64,000 bases of DNA from MADRE2 sp964397015 (GTDB taxonomy: Bacteria; Desulfobacterota; Desulfobacteria; Desulfobacterales; Desulfobacteraceae), in contig CAYNHL010000002.1 of NCBI GenBank assembly GCA_964397015.1, positions 1 through 64,000 of the forward strand. Direction: 5' to 3'. Both the position numbers and the translations under genes were made by a program. Below are positions 17,328 through 24,956 of this stretch, one piece after another (position 1 is the first letter of the stretch; each line of letters opens with the position of its first letter). The notes below the pieces were generated by a model. It searched no databases. It worked only from the letters and a program-made list of their open reading frames with translations, and had not been told where the DNA came from.

Positions 17328-18677
17328 TCAGACGATTCCCTGGTCTATCATGGCGTCGGCCACTTTTACAAAACCTGCTATATTGGCACCATTTACGTAA
17401 TTGCCCGGGGTGCCGTACTCTTCTGCAGCATCCTTGCAGATCGAGTGAATATTTTTCATTATTGTCTTAAGCTTGTCTTCCACTTCATTGCGAGACCACT
17501 TGATCCGCATGCTGTTCTGGCTCATCTCGAGGCCGGACACGGCTACGCCGCCGGCATTGGCAGCTTTACCCGGGGCATAGAGCAGCTTGCTGTCAATGAA
17601 TATATCGACACCCTCAGGAGTGGTCGGCATGTTGGCCCCTTCACTGACCACAGATACCCCGTTTTTAACCATGTTCATTGCATCGATATCATTTATTTCG
17701 TTCTGGGTGGCGCTGGGAAAGGCGCAGTCGGCCTTGTGATTCCACAGGGGATTGTGATCTATGACGGCGCCAAATGGTGTGTATACAGCATCAGGATAAG
17801 TTTCGACATATTCCTTTATCCGGGCTCGTCTGACATTTTTCAGGTACATGACATGAGCCAGTTTTGCATCGTCAATTCCGGCCTCGTCATAAATATATCC
17901 TGAAGAATCGGACAGGGTCACCACCCGGCCCCCCAGATGGTTGATTTTCTGGGTGGTGAACTGGGCCACATTGCCGGAGCCGGAGACCAGGCATGTTTTG
18001 TTTTCAAGGGTTTCATTTTTTGTGGCAAGCATTTCCTGGGCAAAGAAAACCGCCCCGTATCCCGTTGCTTCGGGCCGGATAAGGCTGCCGCCCCAGTTCA
18101 GGCTTTTGCCGGTCAGCACGCCTGAAAATTCATTGCTCAGTTTTTTGTATATGCCGAACAGGTATCCTATTTCCCGGCTGCCCACGCCGATGTCACCGGC
18201 AGGTACATCCGTATTGGACCCTATGTGCCGGAAAAGCTCGGACATGAAACTCTGGCAGAAACGCATGACTTCATTGTCGGATTTGCCCTTGGGATCAAAA
18301 TCAGAACCGCCTTTACCACCGCCCATGGGCAGCGTGGTCAAAGCATTTTTAAAAACCTGTTCAAATGCCAGGAATTTCAGGATGGAAAGGTTGACGGACG
18401 GATGGAAGCGCAGTCCACCTTTGTACGGACCGATGGCGGAATTCATCTGTATCCTGAACCCCCGGTTGACCTGGACAATTCCCTGGTCATTGACCCATGG
18501 CACCCTGAACTGCAGGATTCGTTCAGGTTCGACCATCCTCTCCATGATTCCGGCATGCCGATACTCAGGATTCTTGTCCAGCACAGGTTTTATCGATTCT
18601 GCCACTTCACTGACAGCCTGGTGGAATTCCTTTTCAAAAGGATCTTTCGCCGTTACAATGTCCATAATTGTACTCAT
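17328..18677 (-). CDS. gdhA: Glutamate dehydrogenase
   Basis: Hexameric NAD(P)-dependent glutamate dehydrogenase interconverting 2-oxoglutarate plus ammonium and glutamate. Visible are FRVPWVNDQG, the GPYKGGLRFHP glutamate-binding motif, PMGGGKGGSDFDPKGKSD with the catalytic Lys, PAGDIGVG and the Rossmann loop VSGSGNVAQFT. The ATG at 18677 has AGGAG before it and yields 449 residues, the usual length of the small hexameric (NADP-type) class. An in-frame start 24 codons upstream lacks such support. Convergent with the operon to its left, sharing the terminator at 17285-17311. Confidence 0.97.
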   Translation of the reverse strand: MSTIMDIVTAKDPFEKEFHQAVSEVAESIKPVLDKNPEYRHAGIMERMVEPERILQFRVPWVNDQGIVQVNRGFRIQMNSAIGPYKGGLRFHPSVNLSILKFLAFEQVFKNALTTLPMGGGKGGSDFDPKGKSDNEVMRFCQSFMSELFRHIGSNTDVPAGDIGVGSREIGYLFGIYKKLSNEFSGVLTGKSLNWGGSLIRPEATGYGAVFFAQEMLATKNETLENKTCLVSGSGNVAQFTTQKINHLGGRVVTLSDSSGYIYDEAGIDDAKLAHVMYLKNVRRARIKEYVETYPDAVYTPFGAVIDHNPLWNHKADCAFPSATQNEINDIDAMNMVKNGVSVVSEGANMPTTPEGVDIFIDSKLLYAPGKAANAGGVAVSGLEMSQNSMRIKWSRNEVEDKLKTIMKNIHSICKDAAEEYGTPGNYVNGANIAGFVKVADAMIDQGIV

Positions 18678-18912
18678 GCTCTTTCTCCTGAAAATTTTGT
18701 TAAAAGACAGGTAAGTCATACCCCCGACCAGCCCTGCCGTCAACTGCAAATATTTTTATTGAGTATGTTAAGGTCGTGGTCGTCACAGTGACACGCCGCC
18801 GAATTGATTTTTACATGCGATAACCCTGGAGGGTTTTTATTCCATGCTTGACAAAACAGGGCAATGACTGTAAAAAAAATCTTTGTCCGGATCCTGAAAC
18901 AAGTGATGAGGC

Positions 18913-19830
18913 ATGATCGAATCTCTTTTATCCCGAACAATGGTCGTTAAATCTCCCCCGTCAATGGCCCTGATTATGGCCAAAGGGTTTTTGCTGTCCA
19001 TGGTCAGATCCGGTGACCCGGCAATGCCCCCCGCCATTGAAAAGGTGAGGGTGGTGAGAAAAGGGGTGCGCCTGGATAGAGGAAAAGTGTCGATGTTCAA
19101 CGCTGTCTGTCAATACCCGCGCAACCTGACAATCGTTCCTGCAGCCTATATCCAGACTTTGTTCATAGGTCTGCTCGGCCGGTATATTACGTCGACAGCC
19201 TTTCCTTTAAATCCCATGGGGCTGATTCATACTTTTCAGAATATAAGTCTTTTGGAGCCTGTATCAATTAAAGATTCACTGGACCTGTACTGCAGTCTTC
19301 AGAAACTGCGGCCGGTTGAAAAGGGTTTTGAACTGGATTTCAAGCTGGCGGCCCATCGTGATGGGCGGCCGGTATGGCAGGGTCTGTCCACTTTTCTGGT
19401 CAGGACGGTTTTCGTGCAGTCAAAAAAAAAGGGTGGGCCAGACAAGGAGTCCCGGCTGCCGGTCCGGGCCCTGTTTAATGCCGAAAAAAATACCGGGCGC
19501 CTTTATGCCAGGGCTTCAGGAGATTACAATCCTCACCATCTGAGTGTTGTGCCGGCCAGGATCCTGGGATTCAAAGCCAGTATTGCTCATGGTATGTGGA
19601 GCCTGGCAAGGTCCCTTGCCGAAGTTACAAAAGTCATGCCGGTTTACTGCCCGGTTAGCATCGATGCCCGGTTCAAGCTTCCGGTCTATCTGCCTGCCTG
19701 TCTGGCACTCGGGTATGGCCCCTGGAACAGTCAACAGACTGAGTCAGGGGGGCTTGTGTTTGAACTCAGGGACGCCCGCAGCGGGCATCCCCATATTGCA
19801 GGATCGATTCTCTGCCCGGGACTGGGGTGA
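18913..19830 (+). CDS. MaoC-like double hot-dog dehydratase-type protein
   Basis: 305 residues. The C-terminal half has the MaoC/enoyl hydratase-2 motif ARASGDYNPHHLSVVPARILGFKASIAHGMW, whose Asp and His form the catalytic pair. The N-terminal half looks like a second hot-dog repeat without that motif. It probably hydrates an enoyl-CoA/ACP or dehydrates a hydroxyacyl thioester. The start is uncertain: ATG 18913 has GAGG too close, while ATG 18940 lacks a clear site but fits family N-termini better. It ends 4 nt before the EamA gene start. Confidence 0.88.
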   Translation: MIESLLSRTMVVKSPPSMALIMAKGFLLSMVRSGDPAMPPAIEKVRVVRKGVRLDRGKVSMFNAVCQYPRNLTIVPAAYIQTLFIGLLGRYITSTAFPLNPMGLIHTFQNISLLEPVSIKDSLDLYCSLQKLRPVEKGFELDFKLAAHRDGRPVWQGLSTFLVRTVFVQSKKKGGPDKESRLPVRALFNAEKNTGRLYARASGDYNPHHLSVVPARILGFKASIAHGMWSLARSLAEVTKVMPVYCPVSIDARFKLPVYLPACLALGYGPWNSQQTESGGLVFELRDARSGHPHIAGSILCPGLG

Positions 19831-19834
19831 AACA

Positions 19835-20725
19835 GTGCTGGGATCTGTGCTGTCTTTGGCTTCAGCCTTTTTCTGGGCCATGGCCGTTATCCTTTATAAA
19901 AAAAGCCGGGATGTTTTTTCGCCGGTATCTTTAAATATTTATAAAAGTATTGTGGCTTTTGTCATGCTCCTGGTGACCATGCTGGTGATGGGAATTCCGG
20001 TTTTTCCACAGGAACCTCTCAATCACTGGCTGTTGCTGACATTGTCAGGTCTGCTTGGAATAACACTGGCCGACCTGCTTTTCTTCATGGCCATGGGAAG
20101 GCTTGGAGCCGGCCTTCTGGCGATTTCGGAATGCCTGTATCTTCCCATGGTCATCATGCTCTCCTTTTTTCTGCTTGGAGAGCAGTTGAGTGCCGGGGGG
20201 ATTGCCGGGGGGATCTTGATCCTGTGCGCCATTGCCATAGGTTCCCTGTATGGTACGGGAAGCAGCCTGGTCCAGCCTGTCGATTCAAAACAGATTGCAT
20301 GGGGCATGGTTCTGGGCTGCCTGTCCATGGTGTTCCTTGCTCTCGGCATTGTCATGGTCAAGGAGGTTCTGGAAACCACAAACGTATTGTGGGCCACCCT
20401 GGTGCGGGTAACTGCCGGAGTTGTATCCCTGGCAGTGGTGATCCTGCTCCACCCGGGGCGTAAAAGATACCTGGATGAATTGAAATTTTCAAAATCCTGG
20501 CTGACGGCACTTCCGGCATCTGTGGCAGGCAATTACCTGGCCCTGATATGCTGGATGGGAGGCATGAAATACACCACGGCATCCAGGGCGGCCATTTTGA
20601 ACCAGATGTCCACCATTTTCATTTTTATTCTTGCAGCGTTTTTTTTAAAAGAGAGAATCACCATCAGCAAAACCGTTGCCATCTTTCTTGCTGTCAGCGG
20701 GGCCTGGCTGACTCTTATGAATTAA
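19835..20725 (+). CDS. EamA/DMT-superfamily transporter
   Basis: 296 residues from a GTG start at 19835 with a GGGG-containing site just upstream. Longer readings start inside the MaoC-like gene. Ten hydrophobic segments fall into two EamA repeats (first beginning LGSVLSLASAFFWAMAVILYKK, second beginning QIAWGMVLGCLSMVFLALGIV). It is an inner-membrane drug/metabolite exporter whose substrate cannot be told. Co-transcribed with the MaoC-like gene, and convergent with pspF. Confidence 0.9.
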   Translation: MLGSVLSLASAFFWAMAVILYKKSRDVFSPVSLNIYKSIVAFVMLLVTMLVMGIPVFPQEPLNHWLLLTLSGLLGITLADLLFFMAMGRLGAGLLAISECLYLPMVIMLSFFLLGEQLSAGGIAGGILILCAIAIGSLYGTGSSLVQPVDSKQIAWGMVLGCLSMVFLALGIVMVKEVLETTNVLWATLVRVTAGVVSLAVVILLHPGRKRYLDELKFSKSWLTALPASVAGNYLALICWMGGMKYTTASRAAILNQMSTIFIFILAAFFLKERITISKTVAIFLAVSGAWLTLMN

Positions 20726-20808
20726 CCATACAAGCAGTTGCCTGTCATGCTCACAAACCGGTGCCGATAGACAGGTTGTTCGGTATAATGAATTCACGGG
20801 CAGTAAAA

Positions 20809-21816
20809 TCACAGGCGGTGCTTTTTTTTCAGTCCCCTGAACTGGTCATAGGTCAGGCCAAGTATCCGGGCCGCTTTTTTCTGGTTGTGTCTGCATGTTT
20901 CAAGGGCATTTGACAGGCGGGTTTTTTCCAGGGTCAATACGGCTTCTTTGATCGGCATATGGTTCAATCTTTCCATGACGTCGACCGGTGCGCCATTTGT
21001 GCCGGATGGATTAAGGTATTTTGACAAAGGTGAATCAAAAGGATTGAAATGGATGTTTGAGATAACCGGTGTCGCGGATCTGTAAACTGCCCGTTCAATG
21101 ACATTTTTAAGTTCCCTGATATTGCCTGGCCAGGCATAGGTTTCAAGGGCCAGGGCAGCTTTTTCGCTGAATCGGGGGATTTGGGGCCGGCCGAGTTCGT
21201 AGGCCATGCGCTGGGCAAAATGGTCGGCTATCAGGAGAATATCCCCTTCTCTCTCCCGCAGTGGCGGGACAAAAATCACTTCAAAGGACAGCCGGTCTAA
21301 AAGATCCTGTTTGAACTGTCCTGCAGCGGCCATTGCCGGCAGGTTGGCATTGGTGGCAGCAACGATGCGGACATCCACGGAAACAGGCTGCGGGCTGCCC
21401 ACCCGCTCAAAGCGGTTGTATTCAACCACCCTTAAAATTTTTTCCTGGACCTCCATGGGAATGGTGCCTATTTCATCGAGGAACAGGGTGCCTTCGGATG
21501 CGATTTCAAAACGGCCCGGCTGCCGGGCTGCGGCACCTGTAAATGCCCCTTTTTCATACCCGAACAATTCCGACCCGATAAGGCCGGGGGTCAATGAAGA
21601 GCAGTTCAGTGTGACCAGGTTTTTCTGCCAGCGGCCGGACAGGTAGTGGATGCGGGCGGCGGCCAGTTCCTTGCCTGTGCCGCGTTCCCCAATGATGAGA
21701 ACCGGGCGGTTGATGGGGGCGACCTGGGAGATCTGGTCCTGGAACGCTAAAAAGGAATCTGACTGGCCAATTGCTTCGGGCAGGTTAGACGGTGTGCGCA
21801 TTATGTCAGAGGACAT
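20809..21816 (-). CDS. pspF: PspF-type sigma-54 activator
   Basis: 335 residues. There is no sensory N-terminal domain. An AAA+ module comes directly, with Walker A GERGTGKE, the sigma-54 contact loop GAFTGA, Walker B LFLDEIG and the arginine-finger region, then a C-terminal Fis-type helix-turn-helix (LSNALETCRHNQKKAARILG). This is the PspF architecture: a constitutive enhancer-binding protein inhibited by PspA. It is divergent from pspA, with a sigma-54 promoter in between, which agrees with regulation of pspABC. Confidence 0.93.
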   Translation of the reverse strand: MSSDIMRTPSNLPEAIGQSDSFLAFQDQISQVAPINRPVLIIGERGTGKELAAARIHYLSGRWQKNLVTLNCSSLTPGLIGSELFGYEKGAFTGAAARQPGRFEIASEGTLFLDEIGTIPMEVQEKILRVVEYNRFERVGSPQPVSVDVRIVAATNANLPAMAAAGQFKQDLLDRLSFEVIFVPPLREREGDILLIADHFAQRMAYELGRPQIPRFSEKAALALETYAWPGNIRELKNVIERAVYRSATPVISNIHFNPFDSPLSKYLNPSGTNGAPVDVMERLNHMPIKEAVLTLEKTRLSNALETCRHNQKKAARILGLTYDQFRGLKKKHRL

Positions 21817-21944
21817 TTGTTTCTCCTGGTGCGGGCAGATAATTGGTTAAAATAACTGTTAATTGGTATTTTTTACCATATAGATTCTGAAGGGTCAATA
21901 TAAAATCTGTTGATATCATTGGCATTTTTCACGCCCTGCACTTC

Positions 21945-21960
21945 TGGCACAGTATATGCT
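21945..21960 (+). promoter_or_regulatory. Sigma-54 promoter of pspABC
   Basis: TGGCAC (21945-21950), N5, ATGCT (21956-21960): correct GG-N10-GC spacing and a 10/11 match to TGGCAC-N5-TTGCW, about 77 nt before the pspA ATG. A weaker GG-N10-GC match lies at 21921-21934. Placement opposite pspF supports function. Confidence 0.85.
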
Positions 21961-22036
21961 CAAGCCCTGTGGTGTACCAGAAAAAATGATTAAAGGAATA
22001 AAAAGCAATATCAACATAAATTCAAGGAGAAAACAG

Positions 22037-22717
22037 ATGGGAATTTTTACAAGATTCAGGGACATTATCACATCCAATATCAATGCAATGCTGGACAGGG
22101 CGGAAGACCCGGAAAAACTGATAAAACTGATGATCCGGGAAATGGAAGATACCCTGGTCGAGCTCAAGGCCTCCTGTGCCAACACCATTGCCAGCCAGAA
22201 AAAAGTGGGGCGGATAATCAATGACATCAAAGACAAGGAGGACTTCTGGGAGTCCAAGGCCCAGCTGGCGGTTGACCGGGGAAGAGATGATCTTGCCCGC
22301 CAGGCGCTCAAGGAAAAAAAGGGGTATTCAAGGCGCCTGGAAACCCTGGAGACGGAGGTGGCTGAGCTTGACGCCATTGTCGAGCAGTACCGGGATGATA
22401 TACAGGCCCTTGAAGACAAACTGAAGACAGCCAGGGAAAAACAGCGCATGCTGGTTCAGCGGCATATCCGGGCCAGCCGGAAAAAAAAGGTCCACGAAGA
22501 GATCAGGCGGGCTGACAGCGCGGAAATCATACAGAAATTTGATGAAATGGAAAATCATATAGAGCAGATGGAAGCTGAAGCCGATTTGGTCAATTACGGA
22601 AAAAAAGGCTCCCTGGAAGAGGCGTTCGATGATCTGGTCATGGATGATGAAATTGAAGCCGAACTGTCTGAGCTTAAATCGACCAAAGTTTTGGAAAATG
22701 ATGAAAAAATTTCATAG
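22037..22717 (+). CDS. pspA: Phage shock protein A
   Basis: 226 residues, an almost entirely coiled-coil ESCRT-III-related protein. MGIFTRFRDIITSNINAMLD is the amphipathic membrane-binding helix typical of PspA/Vipp1, followed by AEDPEKLIKLMIREMEDTL. PspA coats and stabilises damaged inner membrane and inhibits PspF. The ATG at 22037 has AAGGAG upstream. An earlier in-frame ATG lies inside the promoter. First gene of pspABC. Confidence 0.96.
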   Translation: MGIFTRFRDIITSNINAMLDRAEDPEKLIKLMIREMEDTLVELKASCANTIASQKKVGRIINDIKDKEDFWESKAQLAVDRGRDDLARQALKEKKGYSRRLETLETEVAELDAIVEQYRDDIQALEDKLKTAREKQRMLVQRHIRASRKKKVHEEIRRADSAEIIQKFDEMENHIEQMEAEADLVNYGKKGSLEEAFDDLVMDDEIEAELSELKSTKVLENDEKIS

Positions 22718-22759
22718 TCAACCGCTTGGAGCGAACTGCTATAAGGAGAATTTTGTTTT

Positions 22760-23023
22760 ATGGTAACCCTGATGATAATTATCGTGAGCATTGGCGGCGC
22801 CATTCTTCTGTTTTTGACTGTTGGACTTTTGATTATCGGGATCATCAGGACGGCTAAAACCGGGGGAATATTAAAAAAGGAAAAACTGGCCAATGCAGAG
22901 GAAGCCCGGATGATCCAGGACATTTACCATGGTTTGTCCAGAATGGAGGAACGGGTGGAGGCTCTTGAAACCATATTGATGGACCACAGTAAAAAAGGAG
23001 CTGACCATGCATCCGAAATCTAA
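22760..23023 (+). CDS. pspB: Phage shock protein B-like membrane protein
   Basis: 87 residues: one N-terminal transmembrane helix (LMIIIVSIGGAILLFLTVGLLI) and a cytoplasmic coiled coil containing ARMIQDIYHGLSRMEERVEALETIL, as in PspB. With PspC it would relay membrane stress to PspA. Good AAGGAG site. Overlaps pspC by 17 nt. Confidence 0.88.
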   Translation: MVTLMIIIVSIGGAILLFLTVGLLIIGIIRTAKTGGILKKEKLANAEEARMIQDIYHGLSRMEERVEALETILMDHSKKGADHASEI

Positions 23024-23444
23024 AAGGCGCGGTCGTCGTCATGGCCGTTTTTCAAGGGGTTTTTCACATGTTACCACCGGGTTCAACCGTGTGGTCGGTG
23101 GAAACGGCCTGTACCGGTCCAGAAAAGGCATTTTTCTGGGAGTTTGCCGGGGTGTGGCCGAATATTTCAACTTCAGCGTGTTCTGGACACGAATTATAAC
23201 CCTGGTTATATTTTTTCTCACCGGATTCTGGCCGGTGGTTATAGGGTATATTCTTGCTGGGCTTGTCATGAAGCCAGCACCGGTATCTCCCCTTCATACA
23301 GAAAGGGACAAGGAATTCTATGATACATATACCAGCTCCAGAGATTTTGCCGTACAGCGGGTCAAGCGAAAATATGACAATATCAACCGCAGGATACAGC
23401 GCATGGAGCATACTGTGACCTCCAGGGAATTTGACTGGGACTGA
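23007..23444 (+). CDS. pspC: Phage shock protein C
   Basis: 145 residues. A basic N-terminal tail precedes the PspC domain (GLYRSRKGIFLGVCRGVAEYFN, then a hydrophobic helical pair VFWTRIITLVIFFLTGFWPVVIG). A basic, charged C-terminal region follows (AVQRVKRKYDNINRRIQRME). PspC is an inner-membrane stress sensor that sequesters PspA. It has a strong AGGAG site inside pspB and closes the pspABC operon. Confidence 0.93.
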   Translation: MHPKSKRRGRRHGRFSRGFSHVTTGFNRVVGGNGLYRSRKGIFLGVCRGVAEYFNFSVFWTRIITLVIFFLTGFWPVVIGYILAGLVMKPAPVSPLHTERDKEFYDTYTSSRDFAVQRVKRKYDNINRRIQRMEHTVTSREFDWD

Positions 23445-23503
23445 TCCTGTGGATTAACGTCCTGTGATCTCAGCTGCCGGTGAACTGTGGATTTTTTTAA
23501 TTC

Positions 23504-23545
23504 TTGATTCAGATCAAGGATTTCTGTTATGGTTTTGCCTATGAT
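23504..23545 (+). promoter_or_regulatory. FNR/CRP-family operator with -10 element upstream of hdrCB
   Basis: TTGAT (23504-23508) TCAG ATCAA (23513-23517) is an exact FNR consensus palindrome. TATGAT at 23540-23545 is a -10 candidate. The implied start near 23552 puts the operator centre (23510.5) at about -41.5, the class II activator position. Confidence 0.7.
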
Positions 23546-23570
23546 CGTTACATAATCTTGGGAGAGGGCA

Positions 23571-24107
23571 ATGATCATTCCGGTTCAGGGCACAAACCAG
23601 ATTTCAAAAGATGTACAGGCGCATGCCACCGATGTGAATTTCAACACCTGCCTTCACTGTAAGAGCTGCGCCAATGCCTGCCCTTTCCTGGCGGCCATGG
23701 ATTTTCACCCCAATGTGGTGCTGCGCATGATTCAGATGGGAATGGAAAATCAGGTACTGGAAAGCGGTACCATCTGGGTGTGCGTGGGCTGCAATACCTG
23801 TTGTGACAACTGTCCCATGGCCATTGATATCCCGGCGGTAATGGATGCTCTAAGGCAGCTTGCAATGGAAAAAGAGGCGGTCATCAAAGAGCCGGATGTA
23901 TTGAATTTCCATGAGCAGGTCATGAATTCCATTCAAAGATACGGCCGCGCCCACAAACTTGAGATCATGATGCGGTACAAGCTGAAAAAGAAGGATTTTT
24001 TCCAGGATATCGGGCTGGGGCTGACCATGCTCAAGAAACGTAAGCTGGATCTGATGCCGTCAAAAATAAAGGATACCCGGGCCATTGAAATCATATTCAG
24101 AAGATAA
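23571..24107 (+). CDS. HdrC-like ferredoxin subunit
   Basis: 178 residues with two [4Fe-4S] motifs: C27xxC30xxC33xxxC37 and C71xxC74xxC77xxxC81, as in heterodisulfide reductase subunit C. The basic C-terminal region is typical of HdrC. It passes electrons to the adjacent HdrB-like subunit in the cytoplasm. No hdrA or membrane partner is adjacent, so this is an orphan HdrCB pair whose electron donor must be encoded elsewhere. GGAG site before the ATG. Preceded by an FNR-type operator. Confidence 0.92.
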   Translation: MIIPVQGTNQISKDVQAHATDVNFNTCLHCKSCANACPFLAAMDFHPNVVLRMIQMGMENQVLESGTIWVCVGCNTCCDNCPMAIDIPAVMDALRQLAMEKEAVIKEPDVLNFHEQVMNSIQRYGRAHKLEIMMRYKLKKKDFFQDIGLGLTMLKKRKLDLMPSKIKDTRAIEIIFRR

Positions 24108-24948
24108 CGCCAATCAGTATTCTTATTTTCCCGGATGTTCACTGGCCGCCACCGGGCATGAAAACAACCTTTCCATTCATAGATTCTGTGACAGGATCGG
24201 AATTGATTTGATGGAACTGCCCGACTGGAACTGCTGTGGCTCATCTTCCGCTCACAGCGTCAATGCAAGGGCTGCCCGACTGCTGCCGCAGCGGAACCTG
24301 TCACTGGTCCCCAAAGGCCTTTCTTTGCTGGTAGCCTGCCCGAGTTGCTATCTCAGATTACGTCAGAGCCATGTTCAGATTTTGAACGATCCTTTTATGC
24401 AGGACGAATACGAATCTCTCTGGAACCGGGCATTTGATCCTGACCTGGAGATCATTCATTTTTTCGACCTGTTTTCCAGGATCCGCCTGGCCGATTTTAT
24501 TCCCAAAGGCAGCCTGGGACTCAATAAACTGAAATTTGCCCCTTATTACGGGTGCATGCTGGCCAGGCCGCCTTTATTGAGACGGGAGAAAACCCATCGC
24601 GGTCTTCTGGAAAAAACACTGCAGTCCATTGGAGCCACTCCTGTTTTCTGGCCCCATTATTCAAAATGCTGCGGAACCTACCTGTCCGTGGCCAAACCGG
24701 CTGCCGCCACAGCGGTGGTGAACCAGATCATGACCAGCGCCATCGATTCCGGCGCAGAATGCCTTGTAACAGCCTGTGCCATGTGCCATCTCAACCTGGA
24801 AATCCGTTGTACACTTGATAAACAGATCCCCACCCTCCATTTTTCAGAGCTCTTGTCCCTTGCCCTTGGCGTGGATGATCATGAAAAATGGTTTAAAAAA
24901 CATCTCGTGGACCCCACCGGACTGCTGGAATCCCGCAAGGTGATATGA
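24085..24948 (+). CDS. HdrB-like CCG-domain protein
   Basis: 287 residues with the two cysteine-rich CCG domains of HdrB: YFPGCSLA with DWNCCGSSSA and CPSCYLR, then YYGCMLARP with YSKCCGTYLS and TACAMCHLN. In HdrB such motifs bind the noncubane [4Fe-4S] clusters that cleave disulfides. The start is a TTG at 24085, overlapping hdrC by 23 nt with AAGGA upstream. This suggests translational coupling. The substrate here is unknown. Convergent with the MscS gene, 8 nt apart. Confidence 0.92.
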   Translation: MKSYSEDNANQYSYFPGCSLAATGHENNLSIHRFCDRIGIDLMELPDWNCCGSSSAHSVNARAARLLPQRNLSLVPKGLSLLVACPSCYLRLRQSHVQILNDPFMQDEYESLWNRAFDPDLEIIHFFDLFSRIRLADFIPKGSLGLNKLKFAPYYGCMLARPPLLRREKTHRGLLEKTLQSIGATPVFWPHYSKCCGTYLSVAKPAAATAVVNQIMTSAIDSGAECLVTACAMCHLNLEIRCTLDKQIPTLHFSELLSLALGVDDHEKWFKKHLVDPTGLLESRKVI

Positions 24949-24956
24949 CTTTCAGT

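Noticed and set aside
20726..20808. Terminator between EamA gene and pspF
   Set aside because: CCTGTC/GACAGG arms are only 6 bp and no T-run follows.
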